NCBI GenBank assembly: GCA_023301545.1
Contig: JALZUI010000057.1
Location: 1-22,991, forward strand
Source: Akkermansiaceae bacterium
GTDB taxonomy: Bacteria; Verrucomicrobiota; Verrucomicrobiia; Verrucomicrobiales; Akkermansiaceae
Reading direction: 5' to 3'
Length of the DNA: 22,991 nt
This document shows positions 7,838-15,172 of this stretch, one piece after another. A program made the position numbers and the translations under genes. The number at the start of each line of letters is the position of its first letter. Within the stretch, counting starts at the first letter, position 1. The notes beneath the pieces were generated by a model. That model saw only the letters and a program-made list of their open reading frames with translations, had not been told where the DNA came from and did no database searches.

Positions 7838-9058
7838 ATGAACGCATTTGATATCGCCGCCGTTCGCGCTGACTTCCCGATTCTAAACCAAGAGGTCAAG
7901 GGGCAACCCCTCGTCTATCTGGATAACGCCGCTACCGCGCACAATCCCACTCAGGTCTTGCAAGCGACACAGGAGTATTACCAAGAATACAACTCCAACA
8001 TCCACCGTGGCACACACCATCTCTCCCAAGTGGCCACCGAACGATACGAACAAGCCCGTCAGACCGTGGCGGACTTTCTTAACGTTTCTACCGAGGAAAC
8101 AATTTTCACCTCAGGCACTACGGATTCGATCAACACCATCGCTAATATCATCGGTCTCAGTGGGCGCCTGACCAAGGACGACACCATCCTCCTCACCCAT
8201 CTAGAGCACCATTCCAACATCGTCCCCTGGCAAATGTTAGCCGAGCGTACAGGCTGCCAGATCAGAGTCGTCCCCGTTCTTGATGACGGAACACTCGATC
8301 TAGACGTGTATGAAGTCCTCCTCGACGACACAGTGAAGGTCGTCGCCTTTAACCAAGTCTCTAACGCCTTCGGAACAATTAACCCCGCGGCAAAAATGAT
8401 CGCAATGGCTAAGAAAGTCGGAGCCTGGACCGTCGTCGATGGTGCGCAATCCGCCCCGCACGGAGCGATTGACCTCACCGCTCTCGGTTGCGATTTCTTC
8501 GCCTTCTCTGGCCATAAGGTTTACGCCCCTACAGGCATCGGCGTTCTCTTCGGACGTAAAGAACTCCTCTCAGAGCTCCCTCCTTTCAAAGGCGGAGGCG
8601 AAATGATCAAGGAAGTCTCCTTTGAAAAAACGACCTACAACGACCTTCCCTTCAAATACGAAGCAGGAACTCCTAACATCGAAGGTGCAATCGCCCTTGG
8701 AGCAGCCATCAAATACCTTACCCAATTTGACCAAGGCGAAGTCAACGCCCACGAAAGAGCGTTAATCCAAGCGGGAGCAAAAGCCGTCTCCGCCATCGAT
8801 GGCGCGCGCCTCTACGGCCCAGACGATCGCATCGCCTCCCTCTCCTTTGCCATTGACGGCATTCACCACTACGACCTCGGCACCCTCCTCGATAACATGG
8901 GCGTGGCCGTGCGGACTGGACACCACTGTTGCCAGCCTCTCATGGCTAGATTTGGCATCACAGGCACCACTCGTGCCTCCTTCGCCTTCTATAATACGAT
9001 GGATGACGTGGACCGCTTTGCTAAATCACTAGAACGCGCAGTCAACATGCTACGCTAA
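7838..9058 (+). CDS. sufS: SufS-type cysteine desulfurase (PLP enzyme)
   Basis: SufS (class II NifS-like) removes sulfur from cysteine as a persulfide for Fe-S cluster assembly. The 406-residue protein has the PLP-binding segment 'DGAQSAPHG' (201-209), the Schiff-base lysine K227 in 'FSGHKVYAPTG', and the catalytic-loop cysteine in 'RTGHHCCQPLM' (C364, the same number as in E. coli SufS). C365 replaces the usual alanine, giving a vicinal pair. 'HLEHHSNIVPW' (121-131) and 'YEAGTPNIEGA' (274-284) are also typical of the group. No sufB, sufC, sufD or sufE/sufU lies beside it, so it probably works with partners encoded elsewhere. It is 18 bases downstream of coaD, likely co-transcribed. SufS is preferred over CsdA on motif grounds but the two are close relatives. 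Confidence 0.92.
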   Translation: MNAFDIAAVRADFPILNQEVKGQPLVYLDNAATAHNPTQVLQATQEYYQEYNSNIHRGTHHLSQVATERYEQARQTVADFLNVSTEETIFTSGTTDSINTIANIIGLSGRLTKDDTILLTHLEHHSNIVPWQMLAERTGCQIRVVPVLDDGTLDLDVYEVLLDDTVKVVAFNQVSNAFGTINPAAKMIAMAKKVGAWTVVDGAQSAPHGAIDLTALGCDFFAFSGHKVYAPTGIGVLFGRKELLSELPPFKGGGEMIKEVSFEKTTYNDLPFKYEAGTPNIEGAIALGAAIKYLTQFDQGEVNAHERALIQAGAKAVSAIDGARLYGPDDRIASLSFAIDGIHHYDLGTLLDNMGVAVRTGHHCCQPLMARFGITGTTRASFAFYNTMDDVDRFAKSLERAVNMLR

Positions 9059-9077
9059 CCCTTTTTTGGAACCACCT

Positions 9078-9743
9078 ATGAAAACACCCATTCTCATCTG
9101 GGACATTGACGGCACCCTCTCGGATAGTAGCGGCGCTGGAATCGATGCCCTTTCGCGTGCTATCGAAGAACACTTTCCTGGCGCACAAAACCCAACCCTC
9201 GACCTCGCAGGCGCAACAGATGGCGGAATCTACCGCATAATGTGCGAGCGCTACGGCAAGGCCTTTGATAAGCAAGAGCAAGAAGAGTTCTACAAGATCT
9301 ACCTGCCTAAGCTCGAAGCCAACCTAGAATCTGGCGATTACCCAACGGATCTTTACCCTACCGTTTTGGACACCCTCCAAGACCTAGAAGACGCAGGCTA
9401 CACCAACGCCCTCCTCACAGGAAATATCGAGCAAGGCGCCTACCTCAAAAACAAAGTTCGCGGCATTGACAAGTTTTTCCACTTTGGAGCGTACGGCTGC
9501 GACCACCACGACCGTAACGAACTCGGCTTCGTAGCGGCGGAGCGTGCCAGTATCCATTTAGACGCCTGCATCTCCCCTTCTGACCTCCTTATCATCGGCG
9601 ATACGATTAAGGACATCGCTTGCGCCCGCGCTTGTGGTGCTCAAGTAGCCGCTATCACAACTGGCCACGGTTGTCGAGAGACCCTATCTGAAGCCGACTG
9701 GGTCATTGACCAAGCCGCAGAACTCATCGACATTCTCGCCTAA
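9078..9743 (+). CDS. HAD-superfamily hydrolase, phosphoglycolate-phosphatase-like
   Basis: The 221-residue protein carries all HAD motifs: motif I 'DIDGTL' (D9, D11), a helical cap region (about 18-95), motif II 'ALLTGN' (about 115-120), a lysine in 'LKNKVRG' and motif IV 'IIGDTIKDIACARACG' (about 175-190). It resembles Gph/PGP-type phosphatases, but the substrate is not determined by the motifs. An in-frame TTG at 9066 could add four residues (MEPP). The ATG at 9078 is preferred since it places the first strand at the usual distance from motif I. It begins 19 bases after sufS and ends 31 bases before the inverted repeat that precedes rpsM, with no T-run terminator visible after its stop. Confidence 0.88.
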   Translation: MKTPILIWDIDGTLSDSSGAGIDALSRAIEEHFPGAQNPTLDLAGATDGGIYRIMCERYGKAFDKQEQEEFYKIYLPKLEANLESGDYPTDLYPTVLDTLQDLEDAGYTNALLTGNIEQGAYLKNKVRGIDKFFHFGAYGCDHHDRNELGFVAAERASIHLDACISPSDLLIIGDTIKDIACARACGAQVAAITTGHGCRETLSEADWVIDQAAELIDILA

Positions 9744-9774
9744 ACCCTATCCCAAACCCCCCTCACATAAAAAA

Positions 9775-9824
9775 CTTAACAAAAAGGCAATTTATGCCTT
9801 GCAGAACACGATTCATTTGTTAAG
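9775..9824 (+). promoter_or_regulatory. Nested inverted repeat upstream of rpsM (possible r-protein leader or operator)
   Basis: CTTAACAAA (9775-9783) and TTTGTTAAG (9816-9824) are perfect 9-base complements. Directly inside the left arm is a second hairpin, AAGGCA (9784-9789), a 5-base loop, and TGCCTT (9795-9800). As RNA these would stack into one structure 46 bases before the rpsM start. As DNA the outer arms form a dyad. In E. coli, S4 represses the S13-S11-S4-alpha operon by binding a leader structure before rpsM. This block also carries rpsM-rpsK-rpsD, so an S4 or other autoregulatory role is a reasonable inference, but no sequence match to the E. coli site is claimed. A weak promoter (TTGCAG about 16 bases before TAAGAC) overlaps the element. 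Confidence 0.4.
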
Positions 9825-9870
9825 ACATCCTCCCTTTTCGGCGCAAAGTCGGAACAACCTATTCCTAATT

Positions 9871-10239
9871 ATGGCACGTTTATTCGGTATCGAAATCCCT
9901 AATGAGAAGCGCATCGAAGCTTCTCTCCCTTACATCTATGGCATCGGTCGCGTAACCGCTTCTCGCATCCTCGAACAAGCTGGGGTCGATCCAGATACTC
10001 GCACAGGTCAACTCTCTGAAGAGCACCTTGCAAAACTCTCAAGCGTTATCCAAAGCGAAGGCCTCATCATCGAAGGTGACCTTCGACGTGAGCGCACCTC
10101 AGCTCTCAAGCGTCTCCAAACAATCCAATGTCACCGTGGCGTCCGTCACCGTCGTGGACTTCCTGTTCGTGGACAACGCACCAAAACAAACGCACGTACT
10201 CGTAAGGGTAAGAAGAAGACCGTTGGCGGTCGTGCGTAA
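9871..10239 (+). CDS. rpsM: 30S ribosomal protein S13
   Basis: This 122-residue S13 binds the head of the 30S subunit and contacts the P-site tRNA and the 50S bridge. It has 'MARLFGIEIPNEKR' at the start, 'YIYGIGRVTASRIL' (about 22-35, helix-two-turns-helix), 'LRRERTSALKRLQTI' (about 71-85), 'HRGVRHRRGLPVRGQRTKTNARTR' split across 88-111, and the basic tail ending in 'GGRA'. The frame is open further upstream to 9706, but homology begins at the ATG 9871. No Shine-Dalgarno motif stands before it (the leader ends in ...CCTAATT). rpmJ (L36), a frequent neighbour, is absent. A terminator-like hairpin separates it from rpsK. Confidence 0.98.
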   Translation: MARLFGIEIPNEKRIEASLPYIYGIGRVTASRILEQAGVDPDTRTGQLSEEHLAKLSSVIQSEGLIIEGDLRRERTSALKRLQTIQCHRGVRHRRGLPVRGQRTKTNARTRKGKKKTVGGRA

Positions 10240-10264
10240 CAAACAATCTCATTGAGATTATTCT

Positions 10265-10289
10265 AGAGGGACTTCAGTCCCTCTTTTTT
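10265..10289 (+). terminator. Intrinsic-terminator-like hairpin between rpsM and rpsK
   Basis: AGAGGGAC (10265-10272), loop TTCA, then GTCCCTCT (10277-10284) is a perfect 8-pair stem followed by a run of six T (10284-10289). It has all the features of a Rho-independent terminator although it lies inside a ribosomal operon, 26 bases after the rpsM stop and 33 bases before the rpsK start. A second small palindrome (AATCTCA-T-TGAGATT, 10245-10259) sits just upstream. It may attenuate read-through into rpsK-rpsD or mark a transcript processing site. Confidence 0.7.
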
Positions 10290-10321
10290 GTCTTAATACC
10301 AATACTAAAACTAACACCATT

Positions 10322-10903
10322 ATGGCTGAAGAAAATACCAACGAAAAGAACGTTGAGGAGCAAGTAAATGCTCCTGCTGCAGAGGCAACTCCTGCAGTAG
10401 AAGAAACAGCAGCGAAAGACGCTGCTCCCGCCTCCGATGAAGCTCCTGCTTCTGATGAGAATGTAAAACCCGAGCGTAAGAAAGATATCTTCGCTGAAAT
10501 CCTAGGTGAAGAAGATCCTGACAAAGTCAAAGTCTTCAAAGCAAAAGGAAGCAAAAACATTGCGAAAGGCATCGTTACCATTGCAGCAACATTCAACAAC
10601 ACTATCGTATCCGTCACAGACGAAAACGGAAATGTTATCGGATGGTCATCTGCTGGTAAAATGGGCTTCAAAGGCTCACGTAAATCTACTTCATACGCTG
10701 GACAAGTGGTCTCTCAAGACGCATGTCGCCAAGCGATGGGTCACGGATTGAAAGAAGCTGAAATCCGCGTTAAAGGACCAGGGCAAGGACGTGAGTCTGC
10801 TGCTCGTGCTGTCCAAGGCGTAGGCATCGCAGTATCTAAGATCAAAGATGTTACTCCAGTACCTCACAATGGCTGTCGTCCTAAGAAGGCTCGACGCGTA
10901 TAA
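10322..10903 (+). CDS. rpsK: 30S ribosomal protein S11 with long acidic N-terminal extension
   Basis: The S11 core occupies about residues 76-193: 'GIVTIAATFNNTIVSVTD', 'GFKGSRKSTSYAGQ', 'VKGPGQGRES' and the conserved C-terminal 'DVTPVPHNGCRPKKARRV'. It lines the 30S platform near the mRNA exit (E-site) side. The protein is 193 residues against about 129 in E. coli. The extra 65-70 N-terminal residues are rich in Ala, Glu, Asp and Pro with repeated 'APAxxE' and 'ASDE' units, then 'DIFAEILGEEDPDKVKVF'. The extension is acidic, whereas normal S11 N-termini are basic. The ATG at 10322 is the first available and codon usage is continuous into the core. No internal Met gives a normal S11 start, since the next one lies deep in the core. 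No Shine-Dalgarno motif. Confidence 0.95.
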   Translation: MAEENTNEKNVEEQVNAPAAEATPAVEETAAKDAAPASDEAPASDENVKPERKKDIFAEILGEEDPDKVKVFKAKGSKNIAKGIVTIAATFNNTIVSVTDENGNVIGWSSAGKMGFKGSRKSTSYAGQVVSQDACRQAMGHGLKEAEIRVKGPGQGRESAARAVQGVGIAVSKIKDVTPVPHNGCRPKKARRV

Positions 10904-10943
10904 TCTAACCCGAAACTAACCAACATTTAACTACAGATTTATT

Positions 10944-11555
10944 ATGGCTCGTTACATTGGACCTAAAGATAAGATCAATCGCCGTTTCGGAATCCCGCTT
11001 TTCGGCCCTTCAAAAGCACTCGAACGTCGTAACTACCCTCCAGGACCTCACGGTCTTCGTGCAGGACGTAAGAAGAAGTCAGAGTACTCAATCGCTCTCG
11101 CAGAAAAGCAAAAGCTTAAGCTTCTTTACGGAGTACTTGAGAAGCAATTCCGTGCATACTATGATGAGGCTTCCCGTCTCACCGGTATTACAGGAAACAC
11201 GCTTAACCGCCTTCTTGAAACACGTCTCGACAACGTTTGCTACCGTCTCGGATTCGGCAACTCACGTCAGGCAGCTCGTCAACTCGTCAACCACGGCCAC
11301 GTTCTCGTTAACGGATCCCGCGTAGACATCGCAAGTTACCAAGTACAAACAGGTGACGTTGTTAAAGTAGGCCCTAGAGCTTCTTCACAACAACTCGCTA
11401 TGCGCATGCTTGACCTTACTCAGAGTCGCCCTCTTAAAGACTGGATCACAGTTGACCGTCAAGGCCTCGAAGGTAAAGTTGTTCGCTTCCCTGAGCCTGA
11501 AGACATTGACAACCAAGTCAACGTCCAGCTCGTTGTTGAACTCTTCTCTCGTTAA
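10944..11555 (+). CDS. rpsD: 30S ribosomal protein S4
   Basis: S4 is a primary 16S rRNA binder that nucleates the 30S body, and in many bacteria it represses its own operon. The 203-residue protein has 'MARYIGPKDKINRRFG' at the start, 'RRNYPPGPHG' (about 29-38), 'EKQKLKLLYGVLEKQFRAYY' (about 54-73), 'LETRLDNVCYRLGF' (about 90-103) and the S4 RNA-binding domain 'SRQAARQLVNHGHVLVNG' (about 106-123). It ends in 'VVELFSR'. The N-terminal zinc-finger cysteines found in some S4 proteins are absent. It is 40 bases after rpsK with no ribosome-binding motif. It is followed not by rpoA but by a strong terminator. Confidence 0.98.
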   Translation: MARYIGPKDKINRRFGIPLFGPSKALERRNYPPGPHGLRAGRKKKSEYSIALAEKQKLKLLYGVLEKQFRAYYDEASRLTGITGNTLNRLLETRLDNVCYRLGFGNSRQAARQLVNHGHVLVNGSRVDIASYQVQTGDVVKVGPRASSQQLAMRMLDLTQSRPLKDWITVDRQGLEGKVVRFPEPEDIDNQVNVQLVVELFSR

Positions 11556-11572
11556 TCCGAGTACAGATTCAC

Positions 11573-11610
11573 AAAAAAAGCCTGCTTGTTTATTCAAGCA
11601 GGCTTTTTTT
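11573..11610. terminator. Strong bidirectional terminator between rpsD and prepilin peptidase
   Basis: A run of A and GCCTGCTTG (11573-11588), loop TTTATT, and CAAGCAGGC with a T-run (11595-11610) make a 16-pair perfect stem including a 9-pair GC-containing core. It has A-tract and T-tract on the two sides, so it can stop transcription in both directions. It serves the convergent rpsD (+) and prepilin peptidase (-) genes. Two further small hairpins (CTGGC/GCCAG at 11622-11637; GCTCTG/CAGAGC at 11637-11658) lie between it and the peptidase stop, without T-runs. Confidence 0.92.
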
Positions 11611-11698
11611 ATTGTTAATGACTGGCAGTTTCGCCAGCTCTGGGAATACAGTCAGAGCCAATACCTACGCTCTTCCCCAATACTTCAAGAGAACGCTC

Positions 11699-12844
11699 CT
11701 ACAATCCGATAAAGTCTAGGTACCAAGCTAAAAAGCGATGCCCTCCAAAGAGCCAGGTCAACGCGCCCAAGGCTAAAAAGGGCCCATAAGGAAGAGGTTT
11801 CCCAAACCCTACCCGCCCAAGGATCGCAGCTGCAATTGCGTAAAAACAGGAGCTCAGAAGCGTGAAAATCACGGCAAAAGGGCCTAAGAACGCTCCTATC
11901 ATACCCAAGAGAGGTGGATCTCCCGCCCCCATTGCTTCACGAGGAATAACCACCTTACTCGCCATTCCGGAAAGCGATTTCAACTTATCTAATGAGAACG
12001 TCCGTTCTCCAATCACCACCTCCTCTGCCCGAATAACTAGCGAGGAGCCTTTTACCAACTGGCCATCAACTAAGAACTGTTCTCCTGTGAGTTCAATACG
12101 GTCTGTTTTACGATAGAAGACCTCACCCCAATCAATGGATTCTTCCCCAAGAACGAACTGTAATTGCTCCTCGTCACTAGCAGGCTCCTTCAGAGACCAC
12201 TCCTCTAACTCTTCACACTCAATCACTCTTTTGCCAAACAACAGCTTCCCGATAAGAACCACACCCACTAATCCTAAATAACCGATTAGAAACCCACTGA
12301 ACGAAGTCAACACACCGCCCCAGCCCGAAATCCCCACGCTGGTATCTCCTAAGCCCAAAAGGCCAGGAATAAAAAAGGACACCACCATTAATACAGGAAC
12401 CATCAGCCAACACCAATTCACGGGAATCACATAGTGCTCGCCATCAATAAAGGAAATCGCAACCAACAGAGCGATCAAGACCCAAGCAATTAGAACAGAA
12501 ATGTTAGGGTAAAGCCCCCACGCGACCCAGAATAAAACCGATGTCAAAATCTCCACGATGACGTATCGCGCAGGAATTTTAGAATCGCAACCAGCACAAC
12601 GCCCTCGTTGCACTAGCCAAGTCACTACTGGAATATTTCGGTACCAAGGAATCTGCGACTTGCATCCGGGACAATAAGAACGCTTAGGATTATTAACATC
12701 CAGTCCGCGCGGCACCCGATAGATCACGACATTTAAAAACGAGCCCACCAAAGCCCCCATAACCAGGGATAAAATCGGCATCACAACCACCAACGGAGCC
12801 CCGGGTGTTAATAAGGCGTTGTCCGTAAAGCAAAGAACGTTCAT
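11699..12844 (-). CDS. Type IV prepilin peptidase / N-methyltransferase with inserted domain
   Basis: This membrane aspartic protease (PilD/GspO family) cleaves and N-methylates type IV pilin-like or type II secretion pseudopilin precursors. Using the ATG at 12842-12844 (381 residues) it has 'GSFLNVVIYR' (34-43), two CxxC pairs (C58/C61 and C83/C86) in the cytoplasmic methyltransferase segment, the first catalytic Asp D134 in 'FIDGEHYVIP', and the second D309 in 'GAGDPPLLGMIGAFLG'. Between the TM segments lies an inserted soluble region of roughly 100 residues (about 204-305), acidic then beta-rich. Longer starts exist: ATG at 12859 and TTG at 12925. The shorter ATG gives a hydrophobic N-terminus typical of the family. 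No pilus or secretion genes are adjacent. It is divergent from yidD across about 130 bases. Confidence 0.9.
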   Translation of the reverse strand: MNVLCFTDNALLTPGAPLVVVMPILSLVMGALVGSFLNVVIYRVPRGLDVNNPKRSYCPGCKSQIPWYRNIPVVTWLVQRGRCAGCDSKIPARYVIVEILTSVLFWVAWGLYPNISVLIAWVLIALLVAISFIDGEHYVIPVNWCWLMVPVLMVVSFFIPGLLGLGDTSVGISGWGGVLTSFSGFLIGYLGLVGVVLIGKLLFGKRVIECEELEEWSLKEPASDEEQLQFVLGEESIDWGEVFYRKTDRIELTGEQFLVDGQLVKGSSLVIRAEEVVIGERTFSLDKLKSLSGMASKVVIPREAMGAGDPPLLGMIGAFLGPFAVIFTLLSSCFYAIAAAILGRVGFGKPLPYGPFLALGALTWLFGGHRFLAWYLDFIGL

Positions 12845-12976
12845 GCCCCATTCTTTCATAGAGTAATGACCAAAAGCCAGACTTAAGCGCACTAAATCTA
12901 GAGAAAGAAGGGGTTTTTTCGCCAAGATGTTGAACTGGTCTCAAAGCTTTACACACAGCCTCACACCCCGTATTAC

Positions 12977-13231
12977 TTGCCTATCAAAACCATCCTCCAG
13001 TTTCTTATTCGCTTCTATCAGAAGTTCATCTCACCGCTCTTCAGAGCGCTGAATGGAGGCCATGCAAACTGCCGCTTTACCCCCTCCTGTTCTCGCTACT
13101 TTTATGAGGCGCTGGAGCAACACGGGGGGCTCAAAGGAAGTTTTTTGGGAATAAAAAGAATTTTACGCTGTCATCCATGGGGTGGATGTGGTTATGACCC
13201 CGTTCCACCTAAATCAAAACGCTCCGAATAA
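12977..13231 (+). CDS. yidD: Membrane protein insertion efficiency factor YidD
   Basis: The 84-residue protein has the YidD hallmarks: an amphipathic N-terminus 'IRFYQKFISPLF' (11-22), 'NCRFTPSCSRYFYEALEQHG' (31-50) with conserved cysteines, and 'RCHPWGGCGYDPVP' (63-76). YidD is a small peripheral membrane protein that assists YidC/Sec insertion. The only start giving the family length is TTG at 12977; the upstream frame is open but contains no ATG or GTG near. It ends 3 bases before yidC, so they are surely co-transcribed. The usual rpmH-rnpA neighbours are not present. Confidence 0.95.
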   Translation: MPIKTILQFLIRFYQKFISPLFRALNGGHANCRFTPSCSRYFYEALEQHGGLKGSFLGIKRILRCHPWGGCGYDPVPPKSKRSE

Positions 13232-13234
13232 TCT

Positions 13235-15067
13235 ATGAAATTTGATAAAATCTCTATCATCGGCATTGCTGTCGCAGTTGGCCTAGTACTGGCTCAAATG
13301 AAGTACGGCGCCAAGCCTCCACAAGAGCCTGAGACCGAGGCTCAAACAAGCACTGAGGCCTCTCAAACAGCTACACAAGAGGCCGCTCCAGCTATTGGAA
13401 GCGCTACACTCCCCGAAGGATTCACCGAGGAAGAAATCATCCTGAAAAATGAGTCTGCTGAGTTTAAGTTTTCCACCGCTACCGGCGCCCTTCGCCGAGT
13501 TGCAATTCCGTCACAGCACGAGGTTAATCAACTAGACGTTCCAGTTGAACTCAACCGCTTCGGTCGTAAGGCCATTGGAGAACTCCTCACCCAATCAGGG
13601 CAGTCTCTCGATGCAGGGTATAAAATGACCCACTCCGACGCGAAATCGATCACCTTCATCGGCAAGCTCTCTAACGGACTCGTCGCTAAGAAAGAATGGG
13701 CGATGGTTGGCTCTGACGAAGAAGGCAGCGACTTCCGCCTAGAATATACTCTAACTTTACAAAATGACACGGAGCAAGATGTCGAAACCTCATACCTAAG
13801 TCTCAACATTGGAGGCGCGACTCCCCTGCATAAGGACGAACTTCCTGATCAGTCCGGCTACTTCTACAGCACGAGCAAAGGGTACAAAAAGAAAAAGTCG
13901 AATAACGCTAAAATCATGGGCATGGGCTCGGAGTTTCAAAAAACGACCGAATCCTTTGACCAAGTCAACTTTATCGGAGTTGGAAACCAGTTTTTCACCA
14001 CCTTTGTTACCCCTGAGAAACCTTACGCAGCGAGCTTCACCGCTTCACCCCGTGCCGTCGAACTTCCTGAAGCCGCTGGTGGCGGAACTAAGAAAGAAGC
14101 CTCTGTTGCAATCAGTCTCCCTGATGACATCCTCGTTGGTGGTGGTGGACGCGATAAGTTCCAATACAGTGTTTATGCGGGACCGAAGCGCTACCAAACC
14201 CTTAAGAAGCTCGATAAAAATGCAGGACTCGTAATGAACTACGGCTTTTTCAAACCGATTTCAGGAGTCCTCAATAACATCCTCACCTTCTTCCACGACA
14301 AGGTCTATTCCAATTTTGCAGGTGGGGCGGCTTGGGGCTTAGCGATTATTACGCTTACGCTATTCATCCGTACCCTCATGTGGCCTCTGACTCGAATCTC
14401 GATCAAGTCATCCAAGCGCATGGCTAAGCTACAACCAAAGATCAAAGAGCTCAAAGAGAAGTACCCTGATGATCCACAAAAGGTTCAGCAGGAGCAGATG
14501 AAAATCTTTTCAGAGTACGGAATCAATCCGGTTGCAGGTTGTTTCCCTATGTTACTCCAAATCCCGATTTTCTTCGGCCTCTTTACGATGCTAAAAAGTG
14601 CGGTTGAGTTCCGTCATGAGAAATTCCTCTGGATCAACGACCTTGCAGAACCTGATACCATCGCTCACCTCTTTGGCTTCCCTATCAACATTTTACCGAT
14701 TCTCATGTTCATCACAATGGCGATCCAAATGTCACTAAACCCAGCGCCAACTGATCCGATGCAAAAAATGATCATGCGTTTCATGCCCGTCATGATGGTA
14801 GTCTTCTGTTATCAATTCGCTTCTGCCCTAGCCCTCTACTGGACGACCTCTAACATCTTCACGATCTTCCAGACGTGGATTATGAAAATCTTACCTGAGC
14901 CTGAGCTCAAAAAGAAAGCAGGCGGACCTAAGAAAGGTGGCTTTATGGAAAAAATCCAAAAGCAAGCAGAAGAAATGCAACGCCTTAAAGAACAACAAAA
15001 ACAAGGTGGTGGGCAAATGCGTGATGCTAAGCCTAAAAAGCCCCGTGGGCCTAAAACAGGCGGGTAA
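13235..15067 (+). CDS. yidC: Membrane protein insertase YidC (Gram-negative type)
   Basis: YidC inserts and folds inner membrane proteins alone or with SecYEG. The 610-residue protein has an N-terminal TM anchor (about 8-23), an Ala/Glu/Thr-rich linker (about 28-58) and a large periplasmic beta-sandwich domain (about 65-340). The conserved insertase core follows: 'AIITLTLFIRTLMWPLT', where R379 corresponds to the groove arginine (R366 in E. coli), the cytoplasmic coiled-coil hairpin 'LQPKIKELKEKYPDD', then further TM segments with 'NPVAGCFPMLLQIPIFFGLF' and 'YWTTSNIFTIFQ'. The tail is strongly basic with Gly/Pro/Lys repeats, as expected for ribosome contact. Start ATG 13235 follows yidD by 3 bases. 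It is followed by a terminator. The lack of adjacent mnmE/jag is a departure from the common cluster. Confidence 0.97.
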   Translation: MKFDKISIIGIAVAVGLVLAQMKYGAKPPQEPETEAQTSTEASQTATQEAAPAIGSATLPEGFTEEEIILKNESAEFKFSTATGALRRVAIPSQHEVNQLDVPVELNRFGRKAIGELLTQSGQSLDAGYKMTHSDAKSITFIGKLSNGLVAKKEWAMVGSDEEGSDFRLEYTLTLQNDTEQDVETSYLSLNIGGATPLHKDELPDQSGYFYSTSKGYKKKKSNNAKIMGMGSEFQKTTESFDQVNFIGVGNQFFTTFVTPEKPYAASFTASPRAVELPEAAGGGTKKEASVAISLPDDILVGGGGRDKFQYSVYAGPKRYQTLKKLDKNAGLVMNYGFFKPISGVLNNILTFFHDKVYSNFAGGAAWGLAIITLTLFIRTLMWPLTRISIKSSKRMAKLQPKIKELKEKYPDDPQKVQQEQMKIFSEYGINPVAGCFPMLLQIPIFFGLFTMLKSAVEFRHEKFLWINDLAEPDTIAHLFGFPINILPILMFITMAIQMSLNPAPTDPMQKMIMRFMPVMMVVFCYQFASALALYWTTSNIFTIFQTWIMKILPEPELKKKAGGPKKGGFMEKIQKQAEEMQRLKEQQKQGGGQMRDAKPKKPRGPKTGG

Positions 15068-15095
15068 AAGCATCCTCCCTCCAAAAAAATAAAAG

Positions 15096-15124
15096 AAGCC
15101 ATGCCAACCGCATGGCTTTTTTTT
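15096..15124 (+). terminator. Intrinsic terminator after yidC
   Basis: AAGCCATG (15096-15103) pairs with CATGGCTT (15111-15118), an extra C-G pair closes the loop, and a run of eight T follows (15117-15124). It is 28 bases after the yidC stop. An ATG inside the stem (15101) is in frame with the next gene, but a start there would put codons in the hairpin, so it is not used. Confidence 0.88.
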
Positions 15125-15172
15125 AATAATTCACTTTTAAGAGCTCATTCATTGTGTTTACAGTGTAAAATT

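Noticed and set aside
9706..9870. Upstream extension of rpsM to 9706
   Set aside because: The extra codons overlap the HAD gene and the inverted repeat, and S13 homology begins exactly at 9871.
15101..15172. ATG at 15101 as start of the first lipoprotein
   Set aside because: It lies inside the yidC terminator hairpin and would bury the lipoprotein signal peptide behind 24 extra residues; the ATG at 15173 gives a standard signal.
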